From Pseudorasbora parva (taxonomy: Eukaryota > Chordata > Actinopteri > Cypriniformes > Gobionidae), in NCBI RefSeq assembly GCF_024679245.1, contig NC_090178.1:46385072-46449071 (forward strand): DNA of 64,000 nt, written 5' to 3'. Made by a program: the position numbers and the translations under genes. Position 1 is the first letter of the stretch. Every line of letters starts with the position of its first letter. Below the pieces are notes generated by a model. It worked only from the letters and a program-made list of their open reading frames with translations, searched no databases and had not been told where the DNA came from. Positions 1 to 12,800 of this stretch are shown here, piece after piece.

Positions 1-99
1 CCAATCATAACCCAAACCTGTTTTTTTTTGTGTGTGTGTCATAAACTTAGTTTATTGGCCATCCTAGCCAGCGCCCATTTTCCAAACCTATATGGCAAG

Positions 100-335
100 C
101 CGAGTTAGCATTTAATGCCCCTGGCTCTACTAGCAGTAATTTAGTTCTGACTAAACAAAATGATATATTCTGCAATTTTGAATTGTCGTAATAGAGCTTT
201 AGGGCAGGGATGATGCTTTTTTGTAGACCAAAACTCAGAAAGTAGCATTTTAGCATTTCCAATTACATCCTGCTGATGTCAATAAGTTTTCTGAATGTTT
301 TGTGTTAAATGCCTGAAATAAGGTCTGTGGTTAAC
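100..335. repeat. Dispersed repeat, copy 1 of 2 in window
   Basis: The stretch around 197-335, with words such as GGGATGATG, TAGACCAAAA, GCATTTTAGCA and GCCTGAAATAAGGTC, recurs with moderate divergence at 22441-22562. No coding potential is seen. The short open frame on the minus strand here is a by-product. From about 335 to 920 I see only AT-rich sequence with no recognisable feature. Confidence 0.5.
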
Positions 336-922
336 ACAAGCCCAAGACACTCAAACACACCTTGTTTTATTCTAAGATGTAAGATACTTCAGTATTGGCA
401 CATTTGTGATTTTTAAGAGATCTTTTGTGGCTAGAAACCGGTGGTTGCTAACAAGTGGTTCAATAAGACGCTGTCTGGGACATTACACGTCATGATGCTG
501 AACAAGCGCAGTCCACTTTTACAGCCTCGTTGTCATTACAGATATCTTGAATAGTATTAGACTTGTCAAACTGTATTAAGAAGCTTAATTTCTCACTAGT
601 GTATATCTCTAATTATCATTCTGACTAGCCAATATATATGATTCGTTGAAATACAATTGTAACTATCTCAAATAATTTAAAACCATAGTCTTATATGCTA
701 ACTCCGCCTGCCATATATGCTTTTCAAAACTGTCATTTGACCAAACATGTTAATATTAATGAGTGGAATTAAAATTTTACCACAATGTCTGTTATAAACG
801 GGCATATTTTTTTAAGAATAAATGTCAATAAATGTTATATAACTTATTAAATTAAAATTAAATTATTAAACTGTTTTGAATCTTTATCATCATCTTCTTG
901 CTGACAATTATGCTCTAGTCTA

Positions 923-2312
923 CACCAATCAGGCATAACATTATGACCTTCCTAATATTGTGTTGGTCCCCTTTTGCTTCCAAAACAGCCCTGACCCGAG
1001 GCATGGTCTTCACTATAGTCCCCTTAAAGGGTTAGTTCACCCCAAAATGAAATTGATGTCATTAATGAATCACCCTAATGTTGTTCCACACCCATAAGAC
1101 CTCCATTCATCTTCACACACAGATATTTTATATTTTAGTCACAGACAATATGCAGTCTATGAAGCATCGAAAATAAATTTTGGTCCAAAAATATCAAAAA
1201 CTACGACTTTATTCAGCATTGTCTTCTCTTCCGTGTTCCTCACATAAAGATTCAAACGGCCATGAATCAGTGAATCGATCAATGATTCGGATCGCCAATG
1301 TCACGTGATTTCAGCAGTTTGACACGTGATCCAAACTGCTGAAATCACGTGACAATGGCAATCATTGATCAGTGATCGATTTCTGGACATGGACAGTAAA
1401 GTGTGCATAGACTGCATATGCTCTGGGACTAAAATATAAAATATCTTAAACTGTGTTCTGATGAACAGAGGTCTTACGGGTGTGGAACAACATTAGGGTG
1501 AGTCATTAATGACATCAATTTCATTTTTGGGTAAACTAACCCTTTAAGGTGTGCTGTGGTATTTGTCACCAAAATGTTAGCAGCAGATCCTTTAAGTCCT
1601 GTAAGTTGTGAGGTGGGGCCTCCATGGATCGGAATTGTTTGTTCACCACACCCCACAGATGCTCAATTGGATTGAGATTTGGGGAAGTTAGAGGCCAAGT
1701 CATCTCAAACTCCTTGTTCTCCTCAATCCATTCCTGAACCATTTGTTGCTTTGTGGCAGGAGCATTATCCTGCTGGAAGAGCCAGAGCCACCAGGGAATA
1801 CCGTTTCCATGAAAGGCTGTACATGGTCTGCAACAATGCTTAGGTAGGCTGCACGTGTCAAAGTAACTTTCACATGGATGGCAGGACCCAAGGTTTCCCA
1901 GCAGAACATTGACCAAAGCATCACACTGCCTCCGGCTGCTTACCTTCTTGCATCCTGGTGCCATGTGTTCCCTAGGTAAGCGACACACACACACCTAGCC
2001 ATCCAGGAGATGCAAAAGAAAACATGATTCATCAGACCAGGCCACCTTCTTCCATTGCTCCGTTGTCCAGTTCTGATGCTCACGTGCCACTGTTGGTGCT
2101 TTCGGCGGGGTCAGGGGTCAGCATGGGCATACATCACTTGTCTCAGGGGGATATAAGGCATGGAAGAACAATCATTTGAATAAACTCCAGGGTTTCTACT
2201 GATACAAAGCCATATGCTAATCGCTGAAGTAACCCTTTAACTTCTTGAGCAATCTGAGCTGCAGAAGCTCGTCTGTTTGATCGGACTACAAGGGCCAGCC
2301 TTCGAGAAAATA
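923..2312 (-). mobile_element. Decayed Tc1-like transposon, right end missing
   Basis: The left end follows a TA dinucleotide and reads CACCAATCAGGCATAACATT, a terminal sequence typical of a fish Tc1 family. Minus-strand protein fragments include a paired-type helix-turn-helix piece near 2230-2340 and a DDE piece near 1600-1800 with QQDNAPA and NLNPIEHLW. The frames are broken and no matching right terminal repeat is found, so this is a dead, truncated copy. A separate TTAA-flanked MITE sits inside it at 1028-1543. Confidence 0.85.
1028..1543. mobile_element. TTAA-flanked MITE with long terminal inverted repeats
   Basis: The ends AGGGTTAGTTCACCC and GGGTAAACTAACCCT are inverted, and the similarity extends about 75 bp inward with few mismatches. 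TTAA at 1024-1027 and 1544-1547 flanks the element. Removing element plus one TTAA rejoins the Tc1 sequence, which shows insertion into the older Tc1 copy. TTAA duplication is the piggyBac hallmark, so a piggyBac-derived non-autonomous element is the best guess; no transposase is present. Confidence 0.8.
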
Positions 2313-2483
2313 CATTTTGACTAAGAATACATTTAGGTTTCATAGGAAGTATAGAGCTGTGCCAGTGTTACGCAAATACTTGATGGAGATATAGACAATT
2401 TTAAAACAGTCAACATAATAAGATATTAAATAAAATGCCAGTTGTAAGTCGTCAGCCTAGATAAAAATAGTAAATATAATATA

Positions 2484-4075
2484 CAGGTTCTGGTCATATA
2501 CTTAGAATATCATCAAAAAGTTGATTTATTTAACTAATTCCATTCAAAAAGTGAAACTTGTATATTCATTTATTACACAGAGACTGATATATTTAAAATG
2601 TTTATTTATTTTAATTTTGATGATTATAACTGACAACTAAGGAAAATCCCAAATTCAGTATCTCAGAAAATTAGAATATTACTTAACACTAATAAAAAAT
2701 AAATAAATTAAAAAAGGCTATTTTGAAATCTTGACCAACTGAAAAGTATGAATATGAAAAGTATGAGCATGTACAGCACTCAATCCTCAGTTGGGGCTCC
2801 TTTTGCCTGAATTACTGCAGCGATGCGGCGTGGCGTGGAGTCGATCAGTCTGTGGCTCTGCTCAGGTGTTATGAGAGCCCAAGGTACTCTGATAGTGGCC
2901 TTCAGCTCTTCTGCATTGTTGGGTCTGGCATATCGCATCTTCCTCTTCACAATACCTCATAGATTTTCTAAGGGGTTAAGGTCAGGCGAGTTTGCTGGCC
3001 AATTAAGAACAGGGATACCTTGGTCCTTAAAACATGTACTGGATGCTTTGGCATTGTGTGCAGGTGCCAAGTCCTGTTGGAAAATGAAATCTGCATCTTC
3101 ATAAAGTTGGTCAGCAGCAGGAAGTATGAAGTGCTCTATAACTTTCTGGAATACAGCTGTGTTGACCTTGGACCTCAGAAAACACAGTGGACCAACACCA
3201 GCAGATGACATGGCACCCTAAACCATCACTGACTGTAGAAACTTTACGCTGGACCTCAAGCAACGTGGATTGTGTGCCTCTCCTTTCTTCCTCCAGACTC
3301 TGGGACCCTGATTTCCAAAGGAAATGCAAAATTTACTTTCATCAGAGAACATAACTTTGGACCACTCAGCAGCACTCCAGTCATTTTTGTCTTTAGCCCA
3401 GGCGAGACGCTTCTGACGCTGTCTGTTGTTCAAGAGTGGCTTGACACAAGCAATGCCACAGCTGAAACCCATGTTTTGCATACGTCTGTGCGCAGTGGTT
3501 CTTGAAGCACTGACTCCAGCTGCAGTCCACTCTTTGTGAATCTCCCCCACACTTTTGAATGGGTTTTGTTTGCTTACATACATTTTTCTACCGCATCTAT
3601 GCCTTCCCTTCGCCTCTCTATTAATGTACTTGGCAGAGAGCTCTGTGAACAGCCAGTCTCTTTTGCAATGACCTTTTGTGTCTTGCCCTCCTTGTGCAAG
3701 GTGTCAATGGTCATCTTTTGGACAACTGTCAAGTCAGCAGCCTTCCCTATGATTGTGTAGCCAGAATTAGACTGAGAGACCATTTTAAGGCCTCTGCACG
3801 TGTTTTGAGTTAATTAGCTGATTAGAGTACGACACCAGGTGTCCTCAATATTGATCCTTTTCACAAAATTCAAATTTTCTGAGATACTGAATTTGGGATT
3901 TTCCTTAATTGTCAGTTATAATCATCAAATAAATAAATAAATAAACCAATAAACATTTTAAATATACCAGTCTGTGTAATGAATATAATATATAAGTTTC
4001 ACTTTTTGAATGGAATTAGTGAAATAAATAAACATTTGATAAACTTTTGATGGACAACTATAGGACCAGCACCTG
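2484..4075 (-). mobile_element. Tc1-like transposon, near full length
   Basis: The element is bounded by TA at 2482-2483 and 4076-4077. Its ends CAGGTTCTGGTC and GACCAGCACCTG (about 4064-4075) are inverted, and long AT-rich inverted arms carry GTGAAACTT / AAGTTTCAC. Length is about 1.6 kb, normal for Tc1 elements with extended inverted repeats. The transposase is on the minus strand and frameshifted (separate entry). Confidence 0.9.
2822..3783 (-). pseudogene. Tc1-type transposase, frameshifted
   Basis: Three overlapping minus-strand pieces together cover a Tc1 transposase. A helix-turn-helix N-terminus (3574-3783) has TVVQKMTIDTLHKEGK and CSQSSL. A middle piece (3218-3583) has SDESKFCI, carrying the first catalytic Asp. 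A C-terminal piece (2957-3211) has DLAPAHN and SPDLNPLENL, carrying the second Asp and the Glu. The pieces are in different frames, so at least two frameshifts have occurred and no intact protein is predicted. Confidence 0.9.
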
Positions 4076-4140
4076 TACATCTACACTATCACTATTGAGA
4101 GCAGAGATCACAACCAGTCTTTTTCTCACATTCCACTAAA

Positions 4141-4146
4141 TTTATT
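4141..4146 (-). terminator. lin28a: Poly(A) signal for lin28a
   Basis: The plus strand reads TTTATT, giving AATAAA in the minus-strand transcript (context CCAATAAATTTAG). It is followed within 30-45 nt by GTGAG and TGGTTGTGATCT, a GU-rich downstream element. It lies about 45-70 bp before the Tc1 element at 2484-4075. Confidence 0.65.
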
Positions 4147-4498
4147 GGATGACAAAAACCATTGAAAACTTCACGTTACATTCAAATGTTCAAGAAGTGA
4201 TTCCCAAGTTCAACAGGATAGTCAAAAACAGCATGAGCACATCTAAATGGTGCAAAACTTTGTATGATACCTTCATTCATTAAATACGATAAAAACAAGA
4301 ACTCAAATATAATTGCATAAAGGAATGGATTAGATAACGGCAATGTTTCCAGTTCATGTAGGAGGCAACCATGGGATATACATTCCTGTTTGATCCACAA
4401 ATCTCAGAAAGTTAGTACTTACAATAACTATGGTGTAATGGAACTGTAATAAAATAATATAATTCTTATCACTTCATGTGAAATCATGCTTGATACAC

Positions 4499-4506
4499 TC
4501 CCTGAG
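4499..4506 (-). promoter_or_regulatory. miR-125 / lin-4 8mer seed match
   Basis: The minus-strand transcript reads CTCAGGGA, the perfect 8mer target of miR-125 (seed CCCUGAG plus A). The lin-28 3'UTR is a classic lin-4/miR-125 target in worms and vertebrates. A single 8mer could occur by chance; its place in a UTR that also holds two let-7 sites raises confidence. Confidence 0.65.
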
Positions 4507-4713
4507 TTCAGAGTCATGATTTAACACTGCTAAAGTAAAAGGCATTTATAGCGACTGTGGAATAAAAGTCTGTCAGATGAGGCAGATTGCAGTGCCATCT
4601 TCAGCACAGACAGAGAAATCACAATTCTCTACAAAATAAGCTGCACAGAGCAAGAAATCAGTGCCATAAAAGCTCATCATTAGCAGCCAATTCGTGGCAC
4701 GTGAGATGATGGT

Positions 4714-4720
4714 TGAGGTA
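4714..4720 (-). promoter_or_regulatory. let-7 7mer-A1 seed match
   Basis: The minus-strand transcript reads TACCTCA, a 7mer-A1 let-7 site. It lies 25 nt from a full 8mer site, a spacing in the range where neighbouring sites can act cooperatively. Confidence 0.55.
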
Positions 4721-4744
4721 CTTAGGAAATAATACAGAGAAGCT

Positions 4745-4752
4745 TGAGGTAG
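4745..4752 (-). promoter_or_regulatory. let-7 8mer seed match
   Basis: The minus-strand transcript reads CTACCTCA, the perfect 8mer target of let-7 (UGAGGUAG). Lin28 blocks let-7 maturation and let-7 represses lin28 mRNA, so a site here fits the known double-negative loop. Confidence 0.7.
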
Positions 4753-5484
4753 GAGCCGGAGTCTCTTTTACATCGCGGAGAACGAGTTGCTATAAATAAA
4801 TACTATAAGTAAAGGCTAATAATAGGTTTACATAAACAGTATGCATATATCTATTTATATATATATTAAATATGCTTTAAAGTCTTTCAGCTCCTCCTGT
4901 AAAATGGGAGTAAAAGGCTGTTAAATACATTCCAAAACAATACAGGCAGATTGAGAACGGAGCCAATGTCTTCACCAGAAACTTATGGGCAACATTCGTT
5001 CTAAAGAATAACTTATTTCTCTCCAAGAAAACCCCTGAGGCCAATTGTCAAAGACAACTTACAAAATATATCGCTAGCAAACATACAAATCAGCAGCATT
5101 TAAGACAAGATAGCAAATATCAAGCCGAGATTTGACTGTAGTCTGAAGTTTAGAGATAAAAGCGTGATTGATTATTTACTTTCATGTCTAATAGAGCGTG
5201 TTACTGTTTAAAAATAACCACAGATCACTAGTGACAGATTCGGACACATGTAAAACAAGCCGCTGTGTGAGCGGTTTTAACATTCATTTGGTCCCTGGTG
5301 ATCAGGACAGTCTATTGCAAAATTGGCAATTGCCAAATCCCTAGTTCAAACCCACCACCAAAACATTTTCAAAAAAGCATCAAGAAATACTAGAAACATT
5401 CAAATGCATCAATCGTTCAATCATCTATAAGAATAAGACGTTTGAGAAAGCTCAGTAGAGAAAAAACACTAAATGAGATATATG

Positions 5485-6508
5485 AGTGTCGGCCCAAATC
5501 CGGGCCACATCTGGATTCAGCACAGAGCCGATCCTCCCCATTCAACGCAGGTTAAGTAGGTCTCCGAAACCTCTTACTCGTCACTATATAAAATAAACAT
5601 GAGGTTAAATTAAAACCATAATATGAATATTTCTTTATAACATGCAAATAAATGTGCGGTATCACAAATGTGTTTTTTTTGTAACATGTAATTTATGATT
5701 TTTTCTTGACTAAGCAATAAATTCACAAGCAAGTTGTAAACCAATAACTAGTCCTCCACCGTGTTTCGTTAGAAATGCCTCATGATGAAATAACTTTCGG
5801 TTTGTGTTGGTACACATCAATAATCAAAATGTTCTTATGCGGTTTAATGTATATAAGAAATAAACATTCCTGTTCAGTATTACGAGCTGTCGCGTGACTC
5901 AGGCACTTTAAAAACAATAAAGCCTATTAGTCTAAAATGAGCTCATTTTGAGTATTATTGATGTATTTTCGTATGTTTACCTGAGAATTCTTCACTCTAA
6001 AACATTATGGGTTGTATAAACCCAGATTTGAGTCGAAATGGACAAACCCAACCGTTGGGTTAAAAAATAAAAAAAAAAATGTAACCCAGCGGTTGGTTTT
6101 GTCAATATTTGACCCACATTTGGGTTGAAACAACCGTGATTTTGTAATTTCGTTAGTAAATCACGCATTTAGAAAGCCAGTAGTTTTTCTGACAGCTAGA
6201 TGGTGCCAGAGAGCATTACTGTAAAACAAAGCATTTATTTCGCTGTCAACGAAAATGGTTTTAATTTTACTTAAATTAGCTTACTTCCATTTTAATGTGT
6301 TTTAACAGGTTTCCCTTTACATATTTATGTAAGTTTTTCATAACTTTCCAACTGATACCATTGTAATTATTGGGTTATGGAAATTTTGTGGTTTTTAAGA
6401 ATGCACTGACAGGGGCTCCTTCACCAAGTTTTGCTTAGGGCCCCCATAAGTGTAGGATCGGAGGTGATTCAACGTGTACCGGATGTGGGCCGGATCTGGG
6501 CCGACACT
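5485..6508. mobile_element. Inverted-repeat element inside the lin28a 3'UTR
   Basis: The ends AGTGTCGGCCCAAATCCGGG and GGATCTGGGCCGACACT are inverted over roughly 30 bp (CCAGATGTGG / CCGGATGTGG inside). The interior of about 1 kb has no coding frame and carries a smaller palindrome at about 6000-6140. It is consistent with a non-autonomous DNA transposon; no clear target duplication was found. Confidence 0.65.
6000..6145. repeat. Short palindromic MITE-like repeat
   Basis: The words ATGGGTTGTATAAACCCAG, CAACCGTTGGGTT, AACCCAGCGGTTGG and TTTGGGTTGAAACAAC form nested inverted pairs around an A-rich centre. It is nested inside the 5485-6508 element. Confidence 0.5.
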
Positions 6509-6685
6509 ATGTTGCTGTCTGGGAGAACTCCTGTAGCAATACACCTATCACTGAAATTCCTGAGAGCAGCTCTATTCCTGAGTGTTAGAGTTACATTCTT
6601 CTTTGCTTTTATAGACCTGAGGAAGTTCCAACAGCAGCATTATGCATTTGTTTTTCCAGTATAGTGTGATATGATTGTGGTTTTC

Positions 6686-6896
6686 TCAATCGGTGGGTGG
6701 TGGGGAATGACTGTGTTCCGCTATCTCCCCCCTGAGACCCGCAGACGTTCCCTGAGAGCCCTGTGGCGACTGCTGGGCTTTGGCGGGACAGTTGGCAACC
6801 ATGTGCGACACACTTTGGCAGAAATGGCATCTTTTGGGTTGGGGAGGCAGCTTGCACTCTTTGGCATGATGATCCAGACCACCACAATTGTAACAC
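6686..6896 (-). CDS. lin28a: lin28a exon 4 (zinc knuckles and C-terminus)
   Basis: A TTTCCACAG acceptor precedes it. The first base completes an Arg codon split as AG|G after KGD. It encodes [14 protein letters not shown] and [14 protein letters not shown], both CX2CX4HX4C knuckles that bind the GGAG element of pre-let-7, with the LPPQPK linker between them. It ends HSPPPTD then TGA (6686-6688). Confidence 0.97.
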
Positions 6897-9800
6897 CTGT
6901 GGAAAAATTACAATCACAAATGTACTTAAATGATTAAAGCAATCACCATAATATTCAACTTTATATTCAACAATATTATTGATCTGACTGTACTGACGCT
7001 GCTGCATGAAAACTGAACTGAGCTGGATGATGACATTATTTTGTCTATAGAACTGCTTTATAGACAAAATAAACTAAACTTAAAGGGATACTTCACCACT
7101 TTTTCATATTAAACTGTTATTCCCTTAACTAAGACTGAATCAATACTGAACTGACTTCAGCTGAACAACAGCCGAAACATACATGTCCTGTTATCACTCT
7201 AAAGCTGCTAAAAGAGATTATTCCAGAGGTCATATATCCCTGGCTGCGTCCGAAACCTGTAAAATGCTGCCTTCGGAGGACACATTTCAAGGCAGGAAGG
7301 TATCAAGCAATGTCTGAATCTAATGATAGCTTCACTTCCTGTCTCCTGAGAGACCTTCATGTGATCGATTTTTGAAGGCATCATACATGTATCCTTCCCT
7401 GCCTTTGATATCCCACAATCCTGTGCTTTCCATTCAGTGACAGACAGTTGAGCTTGGAAAATAAGATGGCGCCCAAAAGTTGCGTTTACTTGTCAGTTTG
7501 TGTGTAAATGTATGTTTTTAACCAATATTTTCCACTTCTGATGTCATTTATAGCGAGAAATTAACGTGTTTAGTTCTCACCAAAGCTCGCTCTATTTTGC
7601 TGTGGATCATTTAACTGTTACACTGCCTAAGAAGTCTGTTCGAAATAAGTTTCGGGAGGTGCCTTCATGCACAAAACACTGCCTTACACGACATTGTCTG
7701 ATAAGGCAGTGAGGAAACGAGTCAGCTGCCTAGGTTTTCGGACGCAGCCCTTGTCTTGAAATCATTTATTAATCTTTGTCATTAGGATATGTACTGAAAA
7801 TGTTTAAGTTTGCTATTATTAAACCTCTTATTATTCAAATATACTAGAAAAGGCAGTGTTCTCACAACTATGCCCCTTTTAAGAAAGCAATGGTATCTGT
7901 GAGGATTTCCAGTCAGGATTTAGACCGTATCATAGTACTGAGACTGCTCTCATTAGAGTTACAAATGATTTACTCTTTTCCTCTGATCATGGTTGTATCT
8001 ATTAGTTTTACTCGATCTTAGCGCTGCATTTGATACTATCGACCTCAACATTCTTTTGAATAGACTTGAAAATTATGCTGGCATTAGTGGAATTGCATTA
8101 GCATGGTTTAAATCATACTTATCTGACCATTTTCAGTTTGTAGCAGTAAATGAAGAGATGTCACACCGATCACAAGTTCAGTATGGAGTACCGCAAGGCT
8201 CAGTGTTAGGACCGTTGCTTTTCATCCTTTATATGCTACCAATGGGAGATATCATTAGAAAAGCATGCCGCTCGTTTTCATGGTTATGCTGATGATATTC
8301 AGCTCTATATTTCTTTACGCCCTGACGAAACTCGCTAATTCACAAGATTAACGGAATGCTAAGTAATTAAGCTTGTAAATTCCTTTTACTTAATTCTGAA
8401 AAAAAAAAACTGAGTTTCTAATTATTGGAAAAAAAATCTGCACGTAGTAAGCTAGAATACTGTCTAACACCTGGTGACTGCTCTGTCAAGCCCTCGTCGT
8501 CAGTGAGGAACCTGGGTGTGCTCTTTGATACCAATCTTTCATTTGAAAGCCACGTTTCTAACATCTGTAAAACCGCATTCTACCATCTTAAATGTATATC
8601 TAAATTACGGCACATGCTTTCAATGCAAAATGCTGAACAGTTAGTTCATGCGTTCATGAGCTCAAGGCTAGATTATTGTAATGCTCTACTGGGTGGTTGC
8701 CCTGCTCGCTTAATAAACAAACTCCAGCTAGTCCTAAACGCAGCAGCTCAAACCAGGAAGTACGATCATATTAGTGCAGTTCTGTCAACACTGCACTGGC
8801 TCCGTATTAAACATCGCATACATTTTTAAATCTTGCTTATTACTCACAAAGCACTAAATGGTTTAGCTCCCTAGTGCTTGAGCGAGCTCTTAACACATTA
8901 TACTCCATCACGGCTATTGCGGTCTCTAAACTCTGGCCAGTTGATAATACCTAGAATATCTAAATCAACTGCAGGCGGTCGATCCTTTTCCTATTTAGCA
9001 CCTAAACTCTGAAACAGTCGTCCTAGAATTGTTCGGGAAGCAGACACACTCTGTCAGTTTAAATCTAGACTCTTTATCTCTTTACTATGGCATACACATA
9101 GAACATTATCAATTTCTATTATTCAAGTTAAATGATTGTAAGGCTGCATTAACTAGGCCAGCCGGAGCTGGGAACACTTCCCATTACACCTGATGTACTC
9201 GTTTACATCATAAGAAGAGTGGCATCTACGCTAATGTTATTCATCTATGAAGTGTCAGCAGAGATTGTGTCTACTAGACTCTCCTCTGTGAAGGTCTCAT
9301 TGACCGGCAGCAGTGGCACTCATCCTCAACAAACCCGTCTCAGGCATGATGCCTCCTAATTTCAACCAGATAGAACTGAACAACTATTCTGAATTTTTCG
9401 ATCTAATCTGGCTTTTGATTTGTAATATTGCCTGAATTATAATCATACACTGTTTGTTCGTTGGCCAGAGGAGAACTTGCACCCCTGGTTTCTCCCAAGG
9501 TTTATTTCTCCATTCTAGCACCTGGGTTCGTTGCCACTGTCTCCTTTGTGGTCTTTGGCTTTTAGCTTGCTCATTTGGGGACACTTAATATTCAGCTATA
9601 TTTCCTCAACTATATTATGGATTTGCCTCCATCACTCTTTTCTTCTAGATCTGCTGTACAGCCGAAACAAACTTTGTTGCATTATTTTCCTGTTATAACT
9701 AAAGCTGCTTTAAAACAATCTTTATTGTAAAAAGTGCTATATAATAAAGGTGACTTGACAGAAGATAACTTATAGAACCGTTTTGGGATTATAAAATAGT

Positions 9801-12800
9801 TAGTGGGTGTGTATACATGTATATGACAAAACGCTCATTCTAACATTTTTATTTTAATGAGATTTGAAGGGGTTTTATGGCTTATTTCCATATAGTATGA
9901 TATAGTGAGAATATGGAGCTCATACTTTAGGGGGAGAACACCTCAGTTTTATCTAGAGGCTCAAACTGAACAAAAAATATCCAATTTGGTGATGATGCGG
10001 ATTATTTGACCAAAAAGTAAGATGAAATCCTGATGCTTGAAATGCAAATCAATATAATCTTTATAACAGTACAGCAGACTACTGACATAAAATCATATAA
10101 ATGATATCAGTTGTCACTTTATATATGACAATAATGTCTAAGTAAGATGACATTTAAATGCTTAGTTTGATAAAAACATAAATCAATGCAATACAAACAG
10201 CATGTTTAGATGCACACCAGTAAGCTGATAACTCACAAATATCAGCTTATTGAATTTGGCTTATTGTGTGCACCGTGTCAGCAGGAGATTTATGGCTCAT
10301 ATTATCCCTCATCAGTTACAGACGCAGCGTTTTGACTGAACCTCTTCTACTTCTGCTGCGTGAGATGAGAACACATCTTTACAATTTTCTGGATCTTAAA
10401 AGAGTCTGCATCTGTGATATATGTCATTATTTCATGCAAAACACTCGCTGGATGCGTTTAAATCTGCTCTGAGTTGGTGTTTTTGTCACCTATCACACAT
10501 GCGCACTTCAATAAGCCGACAGAAAGCAGGTTAATGCGTTTACATGCCGCGCAAAATCAGGATAAGAGGCAAAAAACTGCCTGTGTCGACCGGTTTATGC
10601 TTACGCCGTTTATGACCTTACTCCGATAAAAGAAAAAAAACGGGTTACCGCGTTTACATGACCGTGTTCATTGTCGGCTTATTAGGCATAATCGGCTTAA
10701 GAACGTGCATGGAGACGCACTCAATGATAATTGAAAGATAAATTAACAAACTTTTCTCAAAAGCCTGATGGATCATATTTAATGCATTTTATCATGATTT
10801 TCTAAAGCTGGGCATACACTGTGCAATTTCTATGCGTTTTCAGCAAGGTTACCTACTCACACTGTACGAGTAGATCGCATGCGATGTAAAGCCAAAGCTC
10901 ACGATTGATGTGCTCTCCCTGTGCGGTCCGACCGTCGAGTGCGTCTTGACTGCTCACACTGTACGGGTGAAAAATGTGCAATAAAACCCCCGTGGCGACG
11001 ATAGACCATGGTGTATTATAGAGAGGTAAATGCATCAGCTATTGATATCAAGAGTATTTAGAATTTATGTATAAAATTATTGTTATTATTAGAGTAGGCC
11101 TACTTTTATTATTAAATTGATATTACATTAATTTGCCCCCTCCCCCCAACAATAATGCATAATCGACAAACTGCATAATAAAATAATAGATCGATTACTC
11201 CTCACTATTTAAAAACATTTAGCCCGATTAAACAAGGAATTATAGGTCGAATTATATGATTATAATGTCAGAACACTGCAATAATAATGTCCGTCTCAAT
11301 GAAAAGTAAGAGCAGATTTATCTAAAAACAACTTGTTTAACACAAAATGGGCCTACTTCTCTTCTATTTTTTTCTCACAATATGGACCAAAATAGAAATA
11401 TTAAGAAAATAAATAAGAAAGAAATAGGCTACGATATCAGTATGTTGAATTACATTTATCTCTCGTTGTCTGAGAATATGTACCGAAAGCTTGTCAGATT
11501 TTACTTTCACTTTCTGTTGTGAATAATTGACTGGGTTTGAGACTGCGTTTAAACTGCGCATTGCGTGATATCCACTGACTCGAGTTCATGAAGAAAAAGA
11601 ACACATTGCAACATGACATTGTGTCAAGATGGACAACGGTTCCCACTTTCCGTCATAATAAGATTAAGTAGGCCTAGGCTAAATATTAATTAATATTGAA
11701 AAAATAAAAATAAAATGTGAAAGTAAAACAAGTAGGCTAAATTAATGATCAACTAGCTAAATGAATAAGATGCACTGGATATATACAACACAAACTGGAG
11801 GCACAACAGTTTAGTTAATTTCTGCTATTTGATAGCTGCCTACATAATTAAAGATCTCTCTCTTTTCGTTTTCTTCCTTAATGCTTTTAAAAATTAAATG
11901 GTTGAACTTCTGCTTTCGCGCAGGCGCAGAGAGGGGAAATAGGGCAATCAGTTTGTGGCTTTGCTTCAACTGTGCGATAACCTCACGAGGGGCGAGCAGA
12001 ATTTCTGACACGCCAGAAATTCATCCGACCATCCGATTCCCGATCGTGAGAGGTTTGTCGCCCCTCGTTTCCCCCGGTACACTGCACGAAGACCTCGCGA
12101 CAAACGACGCACGATAAATCTGAAAATCGGCCCGACCCAAAAAAGAGTCGCATGAGTCAGAATTCGGCTCGAAATCGGACGAAAATCGCACAGTGTATGC
12201 CCGGCTTAAAGACTGATGTATGGGTTAGCAAGCAAACCTAAAGGTTCTTGAAATATTACTAACAATACAAAAGTTATTCTTAAAGATTTCACTGCAAACA
12301 GACATGTGAAGCACCAGCTGAAGGTGGACCTTTTTACAAATATACTGGCTAAAAAAGAATGAGCTATCAGTCAGACCAATCCATCAATCAGCTTTATTTA
12401 TACAGCGCTTTTACAGTGGCGATTGTTTCAAAGCAGCTTCAGTGTTAAACAGGACAATATAGCAACACAATTTGAATCAGCTGTACAGTCGTTCTGGAGA
12501 AAACAGTGATGTTATCAGCTTATTTTAATTTATCATAGAGCGACAATGTTGGCAGATCAGTATTATAGTTTATAGAATTTAATAAGACCTAATAAGTTAA
12601 TTTTATTTGTATATTTAGTTAAATAATAATTTGGATCATAATTTTAGTCTCCCCAACTGAGCAAGCCAAGCCAAAGGCGACCAAAGGAACCTAAACTCCA
12701 TCAGGGCATGATGGAGAAAAATAAACCTTAGAGAAACCAGACTCAGTCGGGGTGCCGGTTCTCCTCTGGACTATTAACACACCGTGTATGATTATTATTC

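Larger units (their letters stand above)
4118..6685 (-). other. lin28a: lin28a 3' untranslated region (inferred)
   Basis: This lies directly downstream of the lin28a stop codon on the same strand and ends at a canonical AATAAA (minus strand of 4141-4146) followed by a GT-rich stretch. Outside an inserted inverted-repeat element at 5485-6508 it looks single-copy. It contains two let-7 seed matches and one miR-125 seed match, both microRNAs being known regulators of lin28 mRNA. Extent is inferred from these signals, not from transcript data; an earlier poly(A) site may also be used. Confidence 0.7.

Noticed and set aside
6609..7067. 152-codon frame on the minus strand covering lin28a exon 4
   Set aside because: It is in a different frame from the CCHC-coding frame and runs across the splice acceptor into the intron.
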